The translations under genes were made by a program, and so were the position numbers. Shown piece by piece: positions 5,470-6,552 of a stretch of 6,552 bases of DNA. This DNA comes from DATAMF01 sp036260665 (GTDB taxonomy: Bacteria; Chloroflexota; Anaerolineae; Aggregatilineales; Aggregatilineaceae): NCBI GenBank assembly GCA_036260665.1, contig DATAMF010000242.1:1-6552 (forward strand), read 5' to 3'. The notes under the pieces were generated by a model, which worked only from the letters and a program-made list of their open reading frames with translations, did no database searches and was not told where the DNA came from. Each line of letters opens with the position of its first letter. Within the stretch, counting starts at the first letter, position 1.

Positions 5470-5481
5470 CTCCATATGGAG
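5470..5481 (+). promoter_or_regulatory. Palindrome CTCCATATGGAG overlapping the ribosome binding site
   Basis: A perfect 12-nt palindrome whose right arm is the start of the GGAGGGGG ribosome site (5478-5485). In RNA it could form a CTCC/GGAG stem with an ATAT loop that masks the site. In DNA it could be a dimeric operator within the leader. Confidence 0.35.
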
Positions 5482-5489
5482 GGGGAAAA

Positions 5490-6170
5490 ATGAAACGTAT
5501 CTTCGTTCGTTTAGCTGTTGCGGTTCTGCTTGTCGCTACTGTGTTCAGTGTAGCACCCAAAGCCTCGGCTGATAGTGAAGTTTTTATCGAGATTTATAAT
5601 GGGGAATGGGTCTTTGGCGATTGCTCGACGGGGGACTATATCTTCTTCGATTACAATTTCTATGTACCCGCTGGCTATACTGTTCGGGAAGCGATTGAGA
5701 TCACCTCACCTGAAATCGGTGTTGTAACAGATAGTGCTGAATATGTCATGTCGAATACGATTTCTGGTAGCGATTGGTGGTATGTCCCCGTACCAGCGAA
5801 TGGATCCGGAAAGTATTTTATGTCAGTGGTTGCGCCTAACGGTGTCGTACTTAGTTCGACCTCGGCGGAAGCAAGTTGTGTAACAGGTCAAATTTTCCTG
5901 CCCTACGGTGATGTCTATGGCATTAACGAACCCGCCGCCAGCGCCCGCGTGATGGGCACCGTGTTAGCCGATACTCCCGTCTATGCCGAAGCCAACCCCA
6001 CCACCGCGCTCGCGCCTGTGCTGAAAGCCGGACAGACATGGTTTATTGTTGGCGAAGTCACGGGCACCGATGGTGCGCAGTGGTACAAAGTTTTCGTCGG
6101 TGGAAAGAATACAGGGTACGTTCCCGCCTCCACCATGACTCCCCAGGGGCCAGTTCCCGGCGCGAAGTAA
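5490..6170 (+). CDS. Secreted SH3-like-domain protein, function unknown
   Basis: 226 residues from the ATG at 5490, which has GGAGGGGG at 5478-5485 and 4-nt spacing. Residues 1-27 are a signal peptide: MKR, a hydrophobic stretch of about 18 residues, and the cleavage motif ASA before D28. The mature N-terminal part (about 28-130) is rich in Tyr, Val and Ser and looks like a beta-sandwich. It has two cysteines, C45 and C130, that could form a disulfide, and matches no family I recognise. Residues about 160-215 resemble a bacterial SH3 domain: VYAEANPTTALAPVLKAGQ, then WFIVGEV, WYKVFVG and TGYVPASTM, as found in cell-wall or carbohydrate-binding extracellular proteins. DNA for the N-terminal part is clearly more AT-rich than that for the C-terminal part, which begins around 5925. 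This suggests separately evolved modules. The gene stands alone between two terminators. Secretion is secure, the SH3 assignment is likely, and the role is unknown. Confidence 0.88.
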   Translation: MKRIFVRLAVAVLLVATVFSVAPKASADSEVFIEIYNGEWVFGDCSTGDYIFFDYNFYVPAGYTVREAIEITSPEIGVVTDSAEYVMSNTISGSDWWYVPVPANGSGKYFMSVVAPNGVVLSSTSAEASCVTGQIFLPYGDVYGINEPAASARVMGTVLADTPVYAEANPTTALAPVLKAGQTWFIVGEVTGTDGAQWYKVFVGGKNTGYVPASTMTPQGPVPGAK

Positions 6171-6191
6171 GCTGAACGACGTTAGGTAGTC

Positions 6192-6224
6192 AAGCGGTAT
6201 CGAGTCTGCTCGGTACCGCTTTTT
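6192..6224 (+). terminator. Intrinsic terminator of the secreted-protein gene
   Basis: AGCGGTATCGAG (6193-6204) pairs over 12 bp, one of them T-G, with CTCGGTACCGCT (6209-6220) around the loop TCTG, followed by TTTTATTT. On the minus strand no T-tract follows the stem, so it is unlikely to serve the converging gene. Confidence 0.9.
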
Positions 6225-6240
6225 ATTTGCGACAACACAA

Positions 6241-6552
6241 CTATTCGAGGATCACCACCTGTGAGATTTCAGCGAATTTCACCAGCAAATCCTGCGTGCA
6301 GGCGGTCAGCTCGATGATTCCGGCCCCGTTATTCCCGTCATCCACCCGAACCGTACTCAGTCGTTTTCCGGCGGGGGGCAGTGCAAAGAAATTAAGCAGT
6401 TGCCCCAATCCCTGAATCGTTTCATGCATCCGTTTTCGGGCGGAATCCTTCCCCATACTAATCGCAATGGCCAGCCCTGGCACCGCGCCAGGAATCGCCC
6501 ACGCCCAAAACGGCACACTCACGTCAATGCTGATCAGTTCCCCAACTGCTTC
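6241..6552 (-). CDS. Unrecognised protein, C-terminal part (runs off the right edge)
   Basis: The minus-strand frame is open from the window edge (6552) to TAG at 6243-6241, giving 103 codons with no stop; the GTG at 6522 is probably internal. Visible parts are a Trp/Pro/Ala-rich hydrophobic stretch (VPFWAWAIPGAVPGLAIAIS), a charged segment KDSARKRMHETIQGLGQLLNFF, and a C-terminus GIIELTACTQDLLVKFAEISQ suggestive of a mixed alpha/beta end. No motif I can name is present. Codon choice resembles the neighbouring GC-rich genes, which supports real coding. It converges on the secreted-protein gene, with the terminator at 6192-6224 between them. Confidence 0.7.
   Translation of the reverse strand, partial: EAVGELISIDVSVPFWAWAIPGAVPGLAIAISMGKDSARKRMHETIQGLGQLLNFFALPPAGKRLSTVRVDDGNNGAGIIELTACTQDLLVKFAEISQVVILE

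Noticed and set aside
5412..5489. Upstream GTG extension of the secreted protein
   Set aside because: It would begin before the predicted transcript start, lacks a ribosome site and would bury the signal peptide behind 26 polar residues.

Overview
The window looks like a chromosomal segment of a free-living bacterium with moderate-to-high GC, Shine-Dalgarno-led genes and canonical sigma-70-type promoters. The style of the MutS2, formate/nitrite-channel and FGE-sulfatase-fold proteins is most like Chloroflexota (Anaerolineae-type), but this taxonomic reading is an inference from protein flavour, not a search. No tRNA, rRNA, CRISPR array or insertion sequence is visible.

Layout, left to right. 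(1) The 3' end of an FGE-sulfatase/C-type-lectin-fold gene (+). Its last codons have the signature of a diversity-generating retroelement (DGR) variable region. (2) Convergent to it, a metallo-beta-lactamase-fold hydrolase gene (-) with a clear promoter. (3) A roughly 215-nt structured non-coding RNA (-) with its own TATAAT promoter and intrinsic terminator; 6S RNA is the best guess. It is divergent from (4) a formate/nitrite transporter gene (+). (5) A consensus promoter overlapping the transporter stop codon drives a roughly 190-nt leader. The leader carries a 27-codon ORF with a perfect AGGAGG ribosome site and ends in a strong terminator just 31 nt before (6) mutS2 (+). A segment inside the leader ORF can form 15 contiguous pairs with the 5' arm of the terminator, so this looks like a translation-sensitive attenuator. 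(7) After the mutS2 terminator come a palindrome-flanked promoter and a secreted SH3-like-domain protein gene (+), closed by a terminator. (8) The 3' end of an unrecognised minus-strand gene runs off the right edge.

The genes do not form one pathway; each transcription unit is bounded by its own promoter or terminator. The most interesting unit is the mutS2 leader. MutS2 is known in Bacillus subtilis as a sensor of collided ribosomes, and a leader whose folding depends on translation of a short ORF would be a logical control for such a factor. The second is the DGR-like tail of the left-edge gene, whose template and reverse transcriptase must lie outside this window if they exist.
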